Assembly: GCA_033439255.1 (NCBI GenBank)
Contig: CM065883.1
Coordinates: 372,001-436,000 of the forward strand
Length of the DNA stretch: 64,000 nucleotides
DNA from: Hericium rajendrae
Taxonomy: Eukaryota > Basidiomycota > Agaricomycetes > Russulales > Hericiaceae
Reading direction: 5' to 3'
How positions within the stretch are numbered: position 1 is the stretch's first letter; every line of letters starts with the position of its first letter. A program made the translations under genes and the position numbers. Below are positions 23,636 to 36,522 of this stretch, one piece after another. The notes below the pieces were generated by a model, which saw only the letters and a list, made by a program, of their open reading frames with translations, searched no databases and was not told the origin of the DNA.

Positions 23636-26600
23636 ATGACGACCGATTCAACGGTAATAGATGTGGAGAAGATCCTTGCGAAGCTTACCGTCCCCCAGAA
23701 AGTCAAGCTCCTGGCTGGCTTGGTGTGTTATTGGTATACATATTCACTGTATAGCTTGTAGCTCATCTTGAGGCCAGGGATGGTGGCACACGGAGCGTGT
23801 TCCTGAAGCTGATATCCAACCTATAAGAATGAGCGATGGTGTGCCGTCGTAAAATCTAAATATGAGTCCTTATTTCAACTGACATATGATAAGGCCCCAA
23901 TGGCGTGCGCGGAACTCGCTGTGAGTATCCATCATCACTGGATCACAAGCACTCAGCTGTAATACTCATATCCCGTCAGTCTTCAATGGCGTGCCATCTA
24001 GCTGTTTCCCCTCTTCGACAGGCCTGGGCTCCTCCTTCGACATCGACCTCGCTGAGCAAGTCGGAAAGGCTCTCGCTGACGAGTGCATTGCCAAAAGTTT
24101 ATATTCACATGACTTCAGCGGGCAGGCGTACTGACATTAAGATAGGCACACACATTTTGCTCGGCCCGACCGTCAACACGCAGCGCAGTCCCCTGGGTGG
24201 CCGCGGTTTCGAATCATTTTCGGAAGATCCCCATCTGAATGGGACAATCGCGGCGGCTTATATCAATGGGTTGCAATCCAAGAAGGTCGCAGCGACAATC
24301 AAGCACTTCGTCGCGAATGATCAGGAATATCAAAGGTAATCTATTTTGGTCTATGGTAGACCTGCGCTATGTTAACATGCGTTCAGATTCTCTATCGACA
24401 GTAAGTTCGGTGATGCAATTTTAGCTTCCTTGTAGCTAAGGAACTTCAATCCTCACAGGTGTTGTCAGCGAAAGGGCCTTGCGCGAGATTTACCTCAAAC
24501 CCTTCCAGATAGCTATGAAGAAATCTAAACCTGTCGCATTCATGACTGCGTACGAAAATTATATATTTCTCTTCCTGCCTTTATTTATGCACTCCTCAGA
24601 TATAATCGCGTGAATGGCACGCATGCGTCTGAGCATCCTTGGCTCCTTCAAAAGGTGTTACGCGAGGTACGTGCCTTCCATGCCATCCGATCTAACGTCT
24701 ATCAACTGAACTTCAAGGAATGGGGCTTCAAAGGTCTCATTATGAGCGACTGGACCGGCGTCTACAGTACTACGGAAAGTATCAAGGCCGGCGTGGACGT
24801 CGAAATGCCGTACGGCTCAAAGTCCTAAATATTTCCTGTACGTGTTGGACTTACGCATGCCGGTTATCAACAGAGGCCCGACAATCGTGCGTGGCCCTGC
24901 ATTGGAGCGCGCACTCACCGGCGAGAAACTGTTCATCGAGGACATTAACGAGCGGGTCCGTAAGGTATGACAGCCCGCCATCCCTCCCACTTTCTACTTA
25001 AACCACCCTACACCAGGTCCTTGAGCTCTACCAGTACGCGCAGCGCTCCGGCATCCCCTTCAACGGTCCCGAAGAGGGCATCGACACGCCCGCGCTGCGC
25101 GCTCTCCTCCGGCGCGCTGCCGCCGACGCTGTCGTCCTCCTCAAGAACGATGCCTCGCCGCCGCTCCTCCCGCTCAAGATAGGAATCAAGACCATCGCGG
25201 TGCTCGGCCCGAACGCGAAGCAGGCTTTCACGTCCGGCGGTGGCTCCGCGCGGCTGCTCGAGACTTATTCCGTGTCGCCGCTTGCGGGCATCAGAGCGGC
25301 CGCGGAGGGAGTTGGCGCGACGGTGAAGTACGCGGTCGGCGCGATGACGCATAAGTATCTGCCTGTGCTGGACGGGTATATCAAGTGGGAGGACCAAGCG
25401 GGAGCGTTCTTGGAATTTTGGAATGCCGAGCCGGGGTCGGCGTGGCTTCTTGGAGATGGGGACGGTCCGAAACCGGATTGGAGTACCAGGACGAGAGGAA
25501 GTTATTGTAATTTGATGGATGGAGTGGTGAGTGCATTCTCTATATGCAGATGCATTGCTGAATTCGAGACGTTCTCGCAGGACAACGATAAAGTGAACGT
25601 AGCATGCTGGATACGGGTGAGTTTCCTTCTCTTAACGAATGCCACACATGGCTCAACGTCAGACACACAGTACCGCACGATCTACACACCCGACGAGTCC
25701 GGAGACTTTGAGTTTGAGGTGACGATGTCCGGCGCGGGCGCGCTCTTCGTCAACGATAAGCTCGTTGCAGACTTAACGCAGGCGTCCCCCGCCGACGGCG
25801 CGATCTTCAGTGCGGGCTCTGTCGACGCGATCGTCGTGGTGCAAGGCCTGACCGCCGGGTCGCCTGTCTCCGTGGAGGTGCGCTCATGCAATGCAGAGTT
25901 CATCGCGAAGGGCACGCCGTGGTTCACGAGAGGAAGTGTTCGGGTGGGAGCGTTCCGCAAGGTAGGGAAGCAGCAGGCAATCGACGAGGCAGTGGCCGTG
26001 GCAAAGGATGCGGATGGTAAGTTGTTTCTTGAAATGCTTCACCGGGTCTAATACATACTGTATTACAGTTGCCATCGTGATTGTGGGCTTAAACCACGAG
26101 TGGGAGAGCGAAGGGTTCGACAGGCCTAATATGTCGTAAGTGCGCTTCATAGGTGTTCTTTGAGTCAGCTCGTTTAGTCAGCCTGCAGACTGCCTGGTGC
26201 ATCGGACGAGCTCATTTCCGCCGTACTTACAGCCAATCCCAAGACGATCATCGTCAATCAGTCCGGGACACCTGTCCACTTGCTCCACGACTGCCCTACC
26301 ATATTGCAGGTACGTTTTCAACTTCAACATCCTTCAATTTCGCTCAGTCTAACGATTTGGACTGAAAGGCATTCTACGGAGGTAATGAGCTTGGCAACGG
26401 CCTTGCCGACGTACTGTTCGGCGTCGTGAACCCGTCAGGAAAGCTAGCGCTCTCGTGGCCGTAAGCTACTCTTCACTCGCTTCACATGATTGTGCTCAGC
26501 TTGACACGTGCGATGTAGGAAAGAGCTGGAGGACAACCCGTCCTACGGATCGTTTGCCGAAGGCTCCGAAAGGTACGGAAAGGTGCTTTACAACGAGGGC

Positions 26601-27053
26601 ATCTACGTTGGTTACCGCACCTACGACAAGAAGAACGTTACCCCACTGTTCCCCTTCGGATATGGCCTGTCTTACACAACCTTTGAGTATTCTGCGCTAC
26701 AGATCACACCCATCGCCCCCGATGGCACGTTCACAGTGTCCTTCACGATCAAGAACACGGGCGCCGTGGCCGGGCGCGAAATTGTGCAAGTATACGTGTC
26801 CGACCCGGTGTCGTCGGCGCCGAGGCCCGTGCGCGAGCTGAAAGGATTCATCAAAGTCTCGCTGGAGCCGGGCGAGAGCAAGACGATGGAAATTGCGTTG
26901 GAGAGAGATGCATTGAGCTGGTGGGATGAGCGGCACGGAGTGTGGATTGCGGAGAAGGGAGAGTTCGTGGTGGATGTGGGAGCCTCGTCGAGGGATCTGA
27001 AGCTCAAGGGCACAGTACAGTTGGCGGAGACGTTTACGTGGACTGGGCTGTAA
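23636..27053 (+). CDS. GH3 beta-glucosidase with PA14 insert
   Basis: This glycoside hydrolase releases terminal glucose from beta-glucosides. About 13 exons join. The GH3 N-terminal domain shows [39 protein letters not shown] and MTAYNRVNG. The nucleophile Asp lies in [13 protein letters not shown]. The C-terminal domain begins [18 protein letters not shown]14 module follows at about 25600-25960 ([19 protein letters not shown]). The protein ends with [33 protein letters not shown] and a fibronectin-III-like domain ([21 protein letters not shown]). There is no signal peptide: the start reads [20 protein letters not shown]. It is therefore probably intracellular, like other PA14-containing fungal BglI-type enzymes. 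The usual Pro-Trp after PV is replaced by PVHLLHDCP. Confidence 0.93.
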
Positions 27054-27423
27054 GGATGGGGCCCTAGTCAAAATTTCCCTGACGTATTCGTGTCTAAATG
27101 TAGTCGCATATCACGGTTCGGAGAGAATGTAAGATAAGACGTCCGTGCGCTGAAGCGCCGTGCCTCGAGATTGTTCCTATCTTCAACCATATCCAAGGCT
27201 CAAAACATCCACTCTCTAAAGTATGCCAGGAGACCAGAACACTCACATGCCGCGCAAATGGGCTGCTTAACGGATGAGAACGTCGGACGTCCGAAGTCAG
27301 AGCACGTGCCGGTGAAAGGGGAGATCGCTGGCGCGCTCAGGTCATGGTCTTATCCGCACGCGCATGCGGTGCGACCGCGACCTACTCTCTTCATGATTCA
27401 ACGACCCCATATAACGAACAGTG
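27054..27423. other. Spacer beta-glucosidase / VAC14
   Basis: About 370 bp that must carry the beta-glucosidase terminator and the VAC14 promoter. No coding or repeat signal was recognised. Confidence 0.5.
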
Positions 27424-30400
27424 ATGGGTATGAACCTTCATTCTCTAGGATGACAGTATGTTTGAACTCGTTGCGTTTCAGATCCCGCAATTTCGAAACA
27501 ACTGGTGGACAAGATGTACGAGAAGCGGAAGGCGGCGGCGCTGGACCTCGAAAAGTGCGTTCTTACATTTTCTCTAACCCAAACTGCTAACAAATTGTCC
27601 ATGAAGATTGGTTCGCGACTGCCACCAACAGGGCGAGGAGAAGCGTATTGGCCAGATTGTCGACCAGCTCATTGAGATGTTCTCCACACCCTCGAACGCA
27701 CTGCACGTCCGCAACGGCGGCCTCATCGGCCTTGCAGGCACTGCCATTGCCCTCGGCGTCGATATCGCACCGTACATGGTCCGCTTCCTCGAGCCGCTCC
27801 TGATATGCTTCACCGACCCAGAGAATCGCGTGCGTTACTTCTCCGCCGAGTGCCTTTACAACATAGCCAAGGTGTCCAAGGGCGAGGTCCTCGTTTATTT
27901 CAATCCCATATTCGACGCGCTCAGCAAGGTGAGTCGCTGAGTGGTTGAAGCGGGGCGTATTGTGACCCCACCCTGCAAAGCTAGCGGCCGATCCGGAGCT
28001 CTCGGTCAAGAATGGCGCGGAGCTGCTTGACCGACTCCTGAAAGACATAGTCGCCGAGTCCGCCTCATTCTACGTGCCGCATTATCCTGCGACCGAGAAG
28101 GTCCGCCAGATAAACGGTGAGGATGTGAATCTAGGCATCGTGGTCGCGCACCCCGATGAGCATGATGCCGCCGACCGCCCCGGTGCCAAGCGGGCATTCT
28201 CACTGGCGCGCTTCATCCCTCTTTTGTCCGACAGGATATACGTGATCAGCCCATTTACGCGCAGCTTCCTGGTTTCGTGGATCACTGTTCTGGACTCTGT
28301 TCCAGAACTGGAGCTCATCACGTATCTCCCTGAGTTCTTTGATGGTCTCCTGTGAGTGTGATTGTTGTAGGATTGTATGGGGTCTCATGCATCTCTTGTC
28401 AGGAAGTACCTCTCGGATCCCACGGAAGACGTGAGGATAGCGACTGAGAACCAGCTTGGCGAGTTTCTGCGCGAGATTCGTGATGTCACAGTCGTCCGCA
28501 AGCAGCAAGAGGAGCAGCAAAAACATATGGAGTCAGCTGTGTCCGAGCAACCACGGCCTGAAGGCGACAACAAGAATGCGGATCTGAAATCCGCGTTCTT
28601 GAAAGAGAATGAGAGCGGTGTGTCCGATGAGTTTGAGAAAGATGCCGAGCCTTCTTCTCAGGTGGATGAAATGGACACGGGTGGTAAGAGTCTCTTTCTT
28701 TTGGAGGAAGCCTCGCTGATCTGGTTGACAGCGTGGATCCCCGGACAAGGCGTTCAAATTCATTATGATGCCATCATCGAGATACTCATACAGCAGCTTG
28801 ATGGACAACGTAGGTGCTACCTCTTCAGCTAGTAAACATCGGCTCAGTATCCAACAGATGATGAAATCCAACAGTCCACCGCGCTGATCTGGTTCGCTGA
28901 ATTCCTCTCCTTTGCACCAGAAGTCATGGTCCCCTTCACTCCACGGCTTATTTCCTCCATTCTCCCCAATCTCGCACACCACGTCCCCATGATCCAGACT
29001 GCCGCCAACAGAACAAACAAGCTCCTGGCCAGTGTCATCAAGGCGCTTCCCGTGCCGTCGGAGGGATCATCACGCCAAAGCACTGTTCCCGCCAGCGACC
29101 GCACTTCTGCGACTCGCACAACGATCTCCCCACCGCCACCCGTTGTGCCGAAGTCGCCGGCGCCCTCGCGTCAGTCGACACTATCGAGCCAGACAAACCA
29201 GACGAATCAGACGAACCAAAACGGCCAGACGGGCCAGAATAGAGACACGAGCTCGCCGGAGTCCTTGTCCGATGTGACGCCAACGGCCACGACTGCTGCG
29301 TCCGGTCTGAGTGCCCCGTCTGGTCTGACGCTGCAGAAACGCGCTAGCATCCAGCTAGAGGGCACTGTGCCACGAGTGACGACGATTCCTGAGGGCAAAA
29401 CGGTGTCACCAGCGTTGCCACCCGCTGAACTGCCGACTGCGCGTCCTCATTCACCGGTGCCATTGCAGCACCAGCAACCTGTGCCGCAGGACAAGGAAAA
29501 GGAGGCGACGCCGAGCGTTCCGGCGGATGCATTTGACTACCAGGCGACTGTGAATGCGCTGACGATACAGTTCCTGAGCGAGCATGAGGAGACGCGGGTC
29601 GCTGCATTGAAGTGGTTGATTATGCTGCATCAGAAGGTTCCGAAGAAGGTGAGCCGACTCGCGTCAAGTAATCGAAATGACTAACCATTTTCGCATGTAG
29701 ATCCTGGCGATGGATGACGGAACGTTTCCTGCATTGTTGAAAACACTCTCAGATACATCAGAAGAGGTTTGTTCTATTTTTCACTTCCTTCATATAGGCC
29801 CTAACCTTTGCGACAGGTTATTAAGCACGATCTGCAGCTACTCGCCCAGATTTCCTCCAGTTCGGAAGAAAGCTACTTCAAAGCGTTCATGATAAATCTC
29901 CTTGAGCTGTTCAGTACTGACAGGCGGCTGCTCGATACCCGGGGCAGCCTCATCATCCGCCAGTTATGTTTGAACCTCAACACCGAAAAGATATATCGGA
30001 CCTTTGCTGAGATCCTCGAGAAGGAAGAGGTAGATATTTCTTCTATTGTAATCCGTGCTATCACTCATGCTTGTAATGATCAGGATCTCGAGTTTGCCAG
30101 TGTCATCGTTCAAAAATTGAACATGATTCTCATAACATCACCAGAATTGGCCGACTTCCGAAAGAGACTAAAGAGTCTCGAGACTCGAGTATGGTTCTTC
30201 ACCTTATTTCAGTCGCATGCTGAGTCTAATATCTCCTCTGCAGCAAGACGGCCAGGCGCTCTTCATCACGCTCTATCGCTCATGGTGTCACAACGCTGTC
30301 GCCGTCTTCTCCCTCTGTCTTCTCTCTCAATCATATGAACATGCGTCCAACTTACTCACTATCTTGTACGCATTCTCTATCAACTCCCCATTCATACCTG

Positions 30401-31206
30401 ACTGGTTGGTGCAGTGCCGACCTCGAAATTACCGTCCCATTACTAGTGCAGATTGATAGACTCGTGCAGCTCATCGAGTCACCAGTCTTCACATGTCCGT
30501 AATCTCTCATATGGATCATCGATCTTTGGTTGACGACAAGTGTGCAGATCTCCGCCTGCAACTCCTGGAACCTGACCGATACCCCTACCTCTTCAAGTGT
30601 CTCTACGGCCTGCTCATGCTCTTACCCCAAAGCTCCGCCTTCATCTCCCTGCGCAACCGCCTAAATGCAGTCAATTCCGCCGGCTTCCTACACATCGCCC
30701 CCAAACCGTGCGTGTCCACTCTTACATCCTGTTGAACGACTAATCTAAGGACCAACCATCGCAGACCGCCTTCAGCAATGTCTACCCGCTCCAAGCTCGC
30801 GCGAGAGGAGATCAAATGGGGCGAGCTGCTTTCGCACTTCCGCGCGGTGCAGATCAAGCACGAGAAGGCGCGGCGCGCAGCGCTCGGCGGGAACCTCGAC
30901 ATCAGCGACACGCTGCCGCACACGCCCTTCCCGTCCGCGCCCGGCGACGGCGCGGCGCGCCCCAACATGCGACGGCGCGCGACGGCCACCAACACTGGCG
31001 AGCAGGCAGCCGCGACAGCGTCGGCGACGCCTGGGTCGGGGCCGGCCGCGGGGGCGACGCGCCCGCCGTCGAGGACGGGGGCGCTCAGTCCGCTGAATCC
31101 GAGGGCGAGGGTGCAGGGCGGGCTCTTGGCAAGTACGTTGACGGCGCAGGGCCAGGTTCTGGGCGCGCGGCAGAAGAGGACACTGGATATCGGACGCAAG
31201 GTATGA
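27424..31206 (+). CDS. VAC14: Vac14, scaffold of the PI3P 5-kinase complex
   Basis: Vac14 is a HEAT-repeat scaffold that holds Fab1 and Fig4 together to control PI(3,5)P2 on vacuoles and endosomes. The coding start is a 4-nt exon (ATGG, 27424-27427). It splices over a 54-nt intron to 27482 and gives [20 protein letters not shown], very close to the yeast and human start. Family blocks follow: [70 protein letters not shown] and ALIWFAEFL. The C-terminal core includes [20 protein letters not shown] and [20 protein letters not shown]. Between 29040 and 29520 lies a low-complexity linker with repeated NQT units. The tail after the core is long and Gly/Ala/Arg-rich. It is convergent with the phosphatase gene. 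Confidence 0.94.
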
Positions 31207-31528
31207 GTATATAGTACCTTATGTAGGGGTGGTCTAGTGAGTATTCAGTTGTGTGTACATTCGTTCTTCGCTGCTGTTTTCGTACTTTACACTGTCGACT
31301 CGCTGTGATAATAAGTAGACTTGGCGTATGCTTTCCTTCTCGCATCTTTATGAATATTTCGTACTTCTCTATTGCGTGTCCGCGCGGTATATCTGAAGAC
31401 AACAGTGGGGCTACAATCACAACAGACTTTGATCCTTTGATACAGCGATCCGATAATAAGACATGAGACTCGAGATGGGGTGGTCAGCTGGCGCTGGAAG
31501 TCAAGAAAGGCAACCTCTAAGCACGATG
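31207..31528. other. Convergent spacer VAC14 / phosphatase
   Basis: 322 bp between two stop codons on opposite strands, presumably the two 3' untranslated regions. Nothing else seen. Confidence 0.5.
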
Positions 31529-32712
31529 CTAACTGGGGTCCGGAGGATAGGGGCTCGTGATGTGTTTGCGTATCGTAGCGAGGTCATCATCGCTAAGCTC
31601 GCAATAGCGCTTCACATACGCTTCGGCACCTCCGTACTTCTCCCGGAACATCTTCAGGAACTCCAGCATTGTTTCGTGGCTGTCGCAACAGACCCCATGG
31701 GTCAAGGCGGAGGAAGCGGGGAAGGGCTGACTCACCGAGATGATAACATGTTGAGGGCTGCATCCGGATTGTTGATGAAGACCGGCTCCTTCTGCAGGCG
31801 TTCCATGATGGCCTTCCGCATGGGCTCGCGGCCTATGCGCGTCAGAGCGTAGTCCTTCGCGATCGTTTCATCGTCGACGTTTGCGAGCTGCAGGGATGGA
31901 GGAAGTAGACATGAGGCACTTCAATCGGATCGCAAACACGGGGCGTACGAGGAGTAGAATGGCGGCAAGGATTCCTGTGCGGTCCTTTCCGGCTGTGATT
32001 TATGAGTGACAGTCATCAAAGCTAGGGATGGTCGTTGTACCTGTGCAGTGAAATAGGAAATTGTCCTTTGGCTTGTCGCGCACATGGCGGAAGATCGTGC
32101 CAAAGGCAGGGCCGGCTGCGTCAAGGATCTCAGAGTAGAGTTGCATGAAGGCCTGTTCTTGTCAGAACGATACCAAGGCCGAACAGCAATGGAAAGTACC
32201 TGAATCTTTCCGCTAGCGTATAGTTCAAACCGTCTACGCAGGAGCAATGTCGTCAATAACGCCCTGGAGCTCGGATTGAACAGCATGAGCGACAACAACA
32301 CGCACCGAGCCATCATTTGCGGACTGTAATCCTTCATCTTAAATATCGGCGCATGGACGATGTTGACGCCAGATATAGATGGGATGGGCGTGCTGTACTT
32401 CAACATCTCTGTATCCGACCGCATGTCAAATACGGTCGTGATTCCGAGGTTATGCATCCGTTCTATACCTGCCGTGATGAGCTGCATTGAAGTTGAGATT
32501 GCCATTATAGCATATCGCTGAGACTCACCCTCGTCCGTGATGGAAGAGATCTCTCCCGAGCGGAACATATATCCAGGTCGTGTAACTTGACTTGGGGTTG
32601 CCGTTCTATATGACCCTAAGTCGCGAACATTGTGTACACCGGGTATAGAGACAAAAGGTGGACCAGAGATAATTTGTGCGACATAATTTGGGTCAAGGTC
32701 TTCTGTGTCCAT
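31529..32712 (-). CDS. Protein-tyrosine/dual-specificity phosphatase (Y_phosphatase3 type)
   Basis: This belongs to the tyrosine phosphatase family that includes bacterial LipA/MptpB-like enzymes and many fungal paralogues. The N-terminus contains SIPGVHNVRDLGSYR and RPGYMFRSGEISSITDEG. Next are LGITTVFDMRSDTEM and, after three small introns, AFMQLYSEILDAAGPAFG. The P-loop HCTAGKDRTGILAAILL spans an intron near 32035-32042 and supplies the CX5R catalytic site. The C-terminal helices read FLKMFREKYGGAEAYVKRYC. The protein is about 290 aa, normal for the family. Physiological substrates (phosphoproteins or phosphoinositides) are unknown. Confidence 0.88.
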
Positions 32713-33369
32713 GGCGGGAGTCTGAGATGTCGGTCGCAGGGTCGTCTGCGTGAGGGTGGCGACCGCTCCGTTCCGTCATGGCGCGTGGCAGCCTCGGACT
32801 TCCGAAACCAACACTTGCTCACTCTATGAGTCTGACCTCACATTGTTCGACTGCGTCCCCAACCGGCCCATGTTCCTCTTCAACTCAGAGAAAGGCTCTC
32901 GAACAGGTAACAAGATAACGGCAAGCACTTAGCTCCGCTCTGACTGTCTAATCTTGGCTGAGGAACTGATATTTAGTCAACTGTCTGATCGCAATGGGAA
33001 GTGGATTATGACAGTAAAGGTTGAGTGAAGGCCGAATAGACGTTGTGTGCTCATCGGAACAGGTCATAAAAACCGAATTTCTAAAGCACAACAGGACCAT
33101 CGGTTCTTGATAAAGGGAAGCTCTCGCCACCTCGCCAGCCAGTGCGGGCATGGGCTTATTCTGTCCACTGCATTACATGTTTCATCTGATCCATTCAATT
33201 CCAAAGCAGTGCGTGTCACTTAAGTCTTTTCTGGGAGATCTTTCGGTGCCTTTTCCGACTGCTACGGTCTCAATGTGCCCAGGAAATGTCATGACTGGCT
33301 GCGCGAAGGAATGTAGTATCGTGTATTCCAGTCTACCTAGTCGCATCGTGACTTCCCGCAGAGACAATC
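32713..33369. other. Spacer between phosphatase and O-methyltransferase relic
   Basis: Short open frames on both strands with no family match. Missing N-terminal parts of the neighbouring O-methyltransferase relic could lie here in unrecognisable form. Confidence 0.4.
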
Positions 33370-33934
33370 TGGTGCAACATTAGTGGGGCTTTCGGCGGCG
33401 TTCTCAGCAAGTTCGCCTACGCTAACCGCAAGCTTCGCTTCATGCTCCAGGACTTTCCCACTATCATAGAGCAAGCGAAGGAGGTTCGTACATCGCATTA
33501 TCTCGAAGACCTAGCACATACAAAAGAATGTCCACAGAAATTTACGACTTTATGGACGAGACACCGATCAAGGACCGAGATACCTACTTTGTGCGTGCTG
33601 TTCTTGCTTTCGTCTAGTCCAGACTCATGCTTTGTCTGGTGCAAATGAGACACATTCTTCACGACTCGCCCGGTCGCCCCGCACTTACCACACTCAAGAA
33701 CATCCGCAAGACCATGAAGCCAGCCAATCGCCTGCTTTATAGTACATGCAGCCTTCAACCGATATCCACAGGAAGTCGATACCTAATTGCGCCAATTCTC
33801 GAGATAATATCATTCTCAAAATCCTGAGTGGTGATGCCGCATCCAAAGGCAAGGACAAGATCCAGAACCCGAGCAAGTTCTCGATGGATGCTCCGCCGTC
33901 GTTTCTCCCGAATATGGCGCGGGGAGCATGGTAG
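33370..33934 (+). pseudogene. O-methyltransferase relic
   Basis: Pieces of a fungal SAM-dependent O-methyltransferase can be read in order but not as one gene. They are a glycine-loop-like segment with FGGVLSKFAYANRKLRFMLQ then DFPTIIEQAKE, then IYDFMDETPIKDRDTYF, then RHILHDSPGRPALTTLKNIR with KTMKPANRLL, then a last PPSFLPNMARGAW before a stop. These align with the family order: SAM-binding motif, VQD, DVYFLRHILHDW, LKNIRKAMKP. The N-terminal dimerisation domain and the C-terminal end are missing. The normal W after ILHD is replaced. One junction needs implausible splicing. It could instead be a partly misread multi-intron gene, but truncation at both ends favours a pseudogene. Confidence 0.6.
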
Positions 33935-34242
33935 TGTTCATATATTTGTGCTATTTGGAAGACAATATTTCTGGCCTATGTGTTTGCGTTTGCGATGAGA
34001 TATTCGAACGCAGAGCAGGTGGAACACGGTTAGAACGGGTTGAGTTGACCGGATAGGGGGCGGCGGATAGCAGACTTGCACGTGATTTTCGTGATTAGAT
34101 GGGTGCGGTCCGCGCTGGTACAATGCGGGGTCGAAATTGTTTCGCCTCGTTTTCTACCGATACCTAGACCAACTCTTTGCTCGAGTCTGGCCTATTCCCT
34201 AGATCTTAGAGCTTTTTGCATCTACTTATTTATTTACCCGAC
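33935..34242. other. Spacer upstream of AFG1
   Basis: About 300 bp carrying the AFG1 promoter and nothing recognisable otherwise. Confidence 0.5.
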
Positions 34243-36229
34243 ATGAAGCCTGCAAACAGTATCAGGCCCTACGCCAGTGCGCAACGTCGCCTGCTCTCGT
34301 CATCCTCCCGGATCGGTCGCCCTTCCTCGTTCAACGGGCAGAAGTCAATACCAAGGTCTACTTTGAGAACAGTTTCGCTATCACGGGCTCGAGCCCCTAA
34401 CTCTACTCTCGCAACAGCCCAAACATTGAGCAATGATCAGGAGTCTGCCATCCTGCACGGGAAGCAACAGGGTGAGAGCAGTAGTAACCCGGAAGCGGAT
34501 GGTGAGGCTTAGTTGTTCATGTTGGAAATGTCATCTCACGGCTCGTTTTGTGTTCTCAGCGCATTCTTCGCCCATGCAAGAATACCGCAAATTAGTGGAG
34601 CGAGGCACGATCCGCCGAGATGCGCACCAGACGCGCATCGTGCAGAAACTGCAGGATCTCCACGACGCACTCACTCACTACACTCCACCCAAGCCACCGT
34701 CTCATTCGGAACCTTCATCCATCGTGCGTCCCATCATACTCGCGGATGTGCTCTGTATCTCCGATTAATCCCACGTTCGCCTGCCCTGAACCAGTTTTCC
34801 CGCTTTTTCGCTCCGTCCACTCCGTCTCCCGCCGCCTCATCAAGTCCCCCGCAGGGGCTCTACCTCTATGGGGACGTTGGGACCGGAAAGACGATGCTCA
34901 TGGACATGTTCTACCGCACTCTCCCGCCGAACATCACGCGCAAGCGGCGGGTCCACTTCCATGCGTTCATGATCGATGTGCACAAGCGTGTGCATGCTAT
35001 GCAGCTGAGGATGGGGCATGAGCAGGGTGATCCCATTGGCCCTGTTGCGGCCGAGATCGCGGACGAGGCCAGTGTGCTCTGTTTCGATGAGTTTCAGGTG
35101 CGCAGTGTGGAGCCTGAGTGCTTTGTAGAATAGATTGCTCAAATCACTGATTTATGTAGGTGACGGATATCGTAGATGCGATGATCCTGCGTCGGTTGCT
35201 TGAAACGCTTTTGGATCATGGCGTTGTTTGCGTGATCACTTCCAAGTAAGTGTATTTGCCGTGTCTCTGAACGTATCTCATCGACAATCCATCAGTCGAC
35301 ACCCAGATGAGCTCTACAAAAACGGCATCCAGCGTTCGAGTTTCATCCCAGCAATTGACCTGCTGAAGTCTCGGTTCGATGTAACAGACCTCGACTCAGG
35401 CACAGGTACGCATTCACCATACGTCGACATGACAGCAGCGCCCACCTCTATTTATTCAGACTATCGCCGCATCCCACGCGCCATCTCCCACGTCTACCAC
35501 GACCCGCTCACCCCCGAGACCTACGCCGAGATCCACAAGCTCTTCGAGGCGCTTACGTCGGATCCGTCGGACCCCATCGTATACGGCCGTAAGCTGACGA
35601 TATGGGGCCGCGACATCGTCGTGCCGAAGAGCACGTCTCAGGTCGCGCTGTTCGACTTCGACGATCTGTGCGGGAAACCCCTAAGCGCGGCGGATTACCT
35701 CGAGATCACGAAGCAGTTTACGACGCTGTTTGTCTGCGATGTGAGGAAGATGGGGATGTCGGAGAAGGACAAGGTGTGTGGCGTTTCCCTCGAGCTGTTT
35801 CTGTCAATGGGCTGACCCCAAGATTGCAGGCACGGAGATTTATCACCTTCATTGATGCTTGCTACGAGAGTAAGGTGAGTCCCTTGTATCTTTGTTCCAA
35901 CGAACGATGGTTATGTTTGAAATCAGACCAAATTATTTGTATCATCCGAAGTTCCCATCTTCCAGATCTTTCCGACGACAGCGCAGCCAAAGGCGAGATT
36001 TCAGACAGCATGCGGAGCATGATGGACGATCTTGTGAGTCTTCTGCATCAACATTCAACGCGCATCTCCCATGCTCATACATCCTCGTGTCCAGGGCCTT
36101 CCCGCAGATGTTGTGGGTTCATCGTCGGTGTTCAGTGGCGAGGAGGAACTCTTCGCGTTTGCCCGGTGCTGTTCTAGATTGGTAGAGATGGGCAGCACTC
36201 AGTGGGCAGAGTCGGCGGGTGTGCGGTGA
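34243..36229 (+). CDS. AFG1: AFG1/LACE1-like mitochondrial ATPase
   Basis: This AAA-related ATPase of the mitochondrial inner membrane helps degrade misassembled respiratory subunits. The N-terminus is rich in Arg/Ser without acidic residues (MKPANSIRPYASAQRRLLSS), a likely mitochondrial presequence. Walker A is GLYLYGDVGTGKTMLMDMFY. HFHAFMIDVHKR follows, and the Walker B-like LCFDEFQVTDIVDAMILRRL is formed over the intron near 35098-35160. Next are VVCVITSNRHPDELYKNGIQ, AISHVYHDPLTPE and LFDFDDLCGKPLSAADYLEI. The last exon ends RLVEMGSTQWAESAGVR. Several introns of 50-60 nt are needed. All the family motifs are intact. Confidence 0.93.
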
Positions 36230-36522
36230 TTTCATATATATACCCAGATCTAGGGATGAAGAGGCTAGGCTACGCTGGATATACCGACGCATAATGGAAG
36301 CTTTTGACCTTAATCAAGACGGTTGCATGCTACAACAACAGAAAAGGAAGACCAAGAAAAGACTACAAATACAGGCGAGTCCCACTTGTACAACTCCGGG
36401 AATCCACTTCAAAAGAGTGCAGAAATGCTCTGTCAGGGGATAGCCAAGTGCAATCTGTGAGATGGTGGAAGCCGCGGTGAGCATCACACGATGATCATTT
36501 TCGCGATATTCTGGATGCAAAG

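Noticed and set aside
27424-36229. Idea that the GH3 enzyme, O-methyltransferase relic and phosphatase form a metabolic cluster
   Set aside because: They are separated by VAC14 and AFG1 housekeeping genes, lie on different strands and lack a core biosynthetic enzyme.
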